From the NCBI GenBank assembly GCA_003154555.1, contig PMDT01000039.1, positions 1 to 7,325 on the forward strand: a stretch of 7,325 nucleotides of DNA, in the 5' to 3' direction. The notes beneath the pieces are model-generated. The model was given only the letters and a program-made list of their open reading frames with translations, did not search any database and was not told the DNA's origin. Position numbers and translations under genes: made by a program. The stretch is from Spirochaetaceae bacterium. Its GTDB lineage: Bacteria > Spirochaetota > Spirochaetia > SZUA-6 > Fen-1364. Shown here one piece after another: positions 5,511 through 7,325 of the stretch (positions within the stretch are counted from its first letter, which is position 1; each line of letters starts with the position of its first letter).

Positions 5511-7283
5511 GTGAACGAAATCCTCCTGAAGATAATCGATGAGTTCGCGGACGGTTTCTTCATCGTCAATGCGGACCGCAGGATTGTCTTCTGGAACGAT
5601 GCACTCTTGAAGTCCACGGGACTCTGCACAACTGATGTAATCGCGCGCGAATCCGAGTTCCTCACGGCTCTCGGCCCGGCGGAGCAGGGCGCGGCGCGCG
5701 ACCACGACGTGCTGATCGCGGACCACGGCGGGACGCCGCGCCTGTTTACCATTTCCTCCCTCTCGATGGGAGGCAACCATGAGTCATATATCCTGGCGCG
5801 CGTGACCTCCGCACGGACCGGCACCGGCGAGGCCGGGCGCTCACAAAGGGAGCTTGAAAACCTCTTTCGCAACATCGGAGATCCGCTCATCTCGGCGGAC
5901 CTGAGCGGGACGATCACCCTTGCAAATCCCGCTTTCCGTGACCTCCTGGGCATGGACCCGGGGGAGGAGCTCCCGAATATCTCTGCCATCTACGCGCATA
6001 TGCCCGAGCTGGAGGACAAGATCCTGCGTCTCGCCGAATCGGACATGGTCTACAATCTGGAGACGCATCTTTCCACGCGTGCGCACCAGCCGCGGCGGGT
6101 GCTGGACACCTCCTGGGTCGTCCGCGACGAGCGCGGCACGGTCACCGGATACACGACGCATTTCAAGGATGTCACCTACGTCAAGAATCTTGAGGCGCGC
6201 CTCAAGATTTCGGAGCGCAACTACATGCTCCTGTTCGACACCATCCTCTCCTCGATCATCATCGTCGATCCGCTGGGCGGGATCGTCAACTGCAACTACT
6301 ACGCGGAAAAGATGTATGGCTACCGACGCGATGACATCGTCGGCCGGGATTTCAACGAGGTCTTCCAGGTCCACAAGAAGAGCATCCCCATCGCGCAGAT
6401 CATCACCCTCGTCAACCGCAACAAGGGGCGGCACGTGGAGACGGACGTGCCGCGTCGCTGCGCGGACGGAACGATCAAGTTCACCTATGCCTCGTATTCC
6501 GCCCTCACAAGCACGACCGGCGAAATCATCGCCTACTCCATCATGGAGCGCGATCTCACGGATCGCGTGCGGCTGGAAAAAAAGCTCCAGGCGTCATTCC
6601 ACCAGATCAAGGACACGCAGTCCGCCGCGATACTCGGCTTCGCGAAGCTCACGGAGTACCGCGACATGGACACGGGCAAGCACCTGGAGCGCATCCGCGA
6701 GTACACGCGGGTGCTCGCCATCGCCCTGGCAAGGCTCCCGAAATACGCCGGCTACATCACGCCCGACTATATCGAGGACCTCTGCCTCTCCTCGGTCCTC
6801 CACGACGTGGGCAAGATCGGCGTCGAGGATGCGCTCCTTCTGAAGCCCGGCAAGCTTACGCCGGAGGAGTTCGAAAAAATCAAGCGGCACGCCACGCTGG
6901 GCGGCGAAGCGTTGCGCGCCGTGGACCTCGAGGTGAAGCTGGAATCGTTTCTCACCATCGGCAAGGAAGTGGCATTCTCCCACCACGAACGGTGGGACGG
7001 CGGCGGCTATCCCGCCGGCAGGAAGGGCGAGCAGATCCCGCTGTCGGCGCGCCTGGTGGCCGTGGCCGACGTCTATGACGCCCTCACGAGCAAGCGCAGC
7101 TACAAGAACGCCCTCCCCCACGACGAGGCGGTGAAGATCATCGTCGGCGAACGGGGGACACATTTCGACCCGGACGTCATCGATGTTTTCGTCGCCAACA
7201 CGGAAACATTCCAGAGAATCCAGATGCTGGAGTCGTTCAAGGAACACCCGGAAAGCATCGACGATATCCTCGCCACCCGGTAA
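5511..7283 (+). CDS. PAS-PAS-PAS-HD-GYP protein, probable cyclic-di-GMP phosphodiesterase
   Basis: A 590-aa soluble signalling protein with no signal peptide or membrane segment. Three PAS-like sensor domains come first: about 5-100 (IIDEFADGFFIVNADRRI), 113-225 (LFRNIGDPLISADLSGTI, ending HFKDVTYVKNLEARL) and 234-352 (LLFDTILSSIIIVDPLGGI, ending MERDLTDRVRLEKKL). A short coiled linker leads to an HD-GYP domain at about 370-562. Its motifs are complete: RDMDTGKH (384-391), HDVGKIG (431-437), KPGKLT (445-450), H460, SHHERWDGGGYPAG (490-503, with GYP at 499-501) and VADVYDALTSKRSYK (518-532). H391, H431, D432, H460, H491, H492 and D520 match the metal ligands of known HD-GYP enzymes, and K435 the conserved lysine. 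Such enzymes degrade cyclic-di-GMP, usually favouring motility. The signal sensed by the PAS domains is unknown. The gene is divergent from the receptor gene, so a shared signalling role is possible. Confidence 0.93.
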   Translation: MNEILLKIIDEFADGFFIVNADRRIVFWNDALLKSTGLCTTDVIARESEFLTALGPAEQGAARDHDVLIADHGGTPRLFTISSLSMGGNHESYILARVTSARTGTGEAGRSQRELENLFRNIGDPLISADLSGTITLANPAFRDLLGMDPGEELPNISAIYAHMPELEDKILRLAESDMVYNLETHLSTRAHQPRRVLDTSWVVRDERGTVTGYTTHFKDVTYVKNLEARLKISERNYMLLFDTILSSIIIVDPLGGIVNCNYYAEKMYGYRRDDIVGRDFNEVFQVHKKSIPIAQIITLVNRNKGRHVETDVPRRCADGTIKFTYASYSALTSTTGEIIAYSIMERDLTDRVRLEKKLQASFHQIKDTQSAAILGFAKLTEYRDMDTGKHLERIREYTRVLAIALARLPKYAGYITPDYIEDLCLSSVLHDVGKIGVEDALLLKPGKLTPEEFEKIKRHATLGGEALRAVDLEVKLESFLTIGKEVAFSHHERWDGGGYPAGRKGEQIPLSARLVAVADVYDALTSKRSYKNALPHDEAVKIIVGERGTHFDPDVIDVFVANTETFQRIQMLESFKEHPESIDDILATR

Positions 7284-7325
7284 ACTGCCGGCGGCCACGG
7301 GCGCGGCCTTTCGGGCCTCCTTGCC

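Noticed and set aside
7284..7325. Possible terminator after the HD-GYP gene
   Set aside because: GGCC (7305-7308) and GGCC (7314-7317) can pair around a TTTCG loop, but a 4-bp stem with no following T-run is too weak to call; GGCC also recurs by base composition here.

Overview
The window is GC-rich bacterial DNA, densely packed and with no sign of mobile elements, RNA genes or CRISPR. It comes from a bacterium with a standard type II fatty acid pathway, chemoreceptor-type signalling and cyclic-di-GMP signalling. A receptor with a 7TM sensor and an MCP domain, next to a PAS/HD-GYP protein, would fit a free-living spirochaete or a similar Gram-negative lineage. That placement is inference from gene style only; no taxonomic marker gene is present.

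The left part (1-2837, minus strand) is an acetyl-CoA carboxylase operon in the order accB, accC, accD, accA. Transcription runs toward position 1 and accA leaves the window after 71 codons. Every internal junction is a 4-base ATGA overlap, so the four subunits look translationally coupled. AccC keeps the expected catalytic residues but lacks about 7 residues just after the conserved CRINA motif and has changes at two other family signatures. The operon has a good promoter (TTGACA, 17 bp, TGC-TAATTT) whose -35 box lies inside a perfect 7-5-7 palindrome, a likely repressor site.

On the other side of that 129-bp intergenic region, fabZ (2967-3401, plus strand) is transcribed divergently. It appears to have an extended -10 promoter so close to its ATG that its mRNA may be leaderless. 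Malonyl-CoA supply (Acc) and a step of the elongation cycle (FabZ) thus share one control region.

The right part is signalling. A membrane receptor with a signal peptide, an outside domain, seven predicted TM helices and an MCP signalling hairpin (3405-5378, minus strand) meets fabZ tail to tail with 3 bases between stop codons. Divergent from it is a soluble protein with three PAS-like domains and an HD-GYP cyclic-di-GMP phosphodiesterase domain (5511-7283, plus strand). The control region between them holds back-to-back promoters and two adjacent pairs of 8-bp-period direct repeats. The last 42 bases hold no gene that I can recognise.
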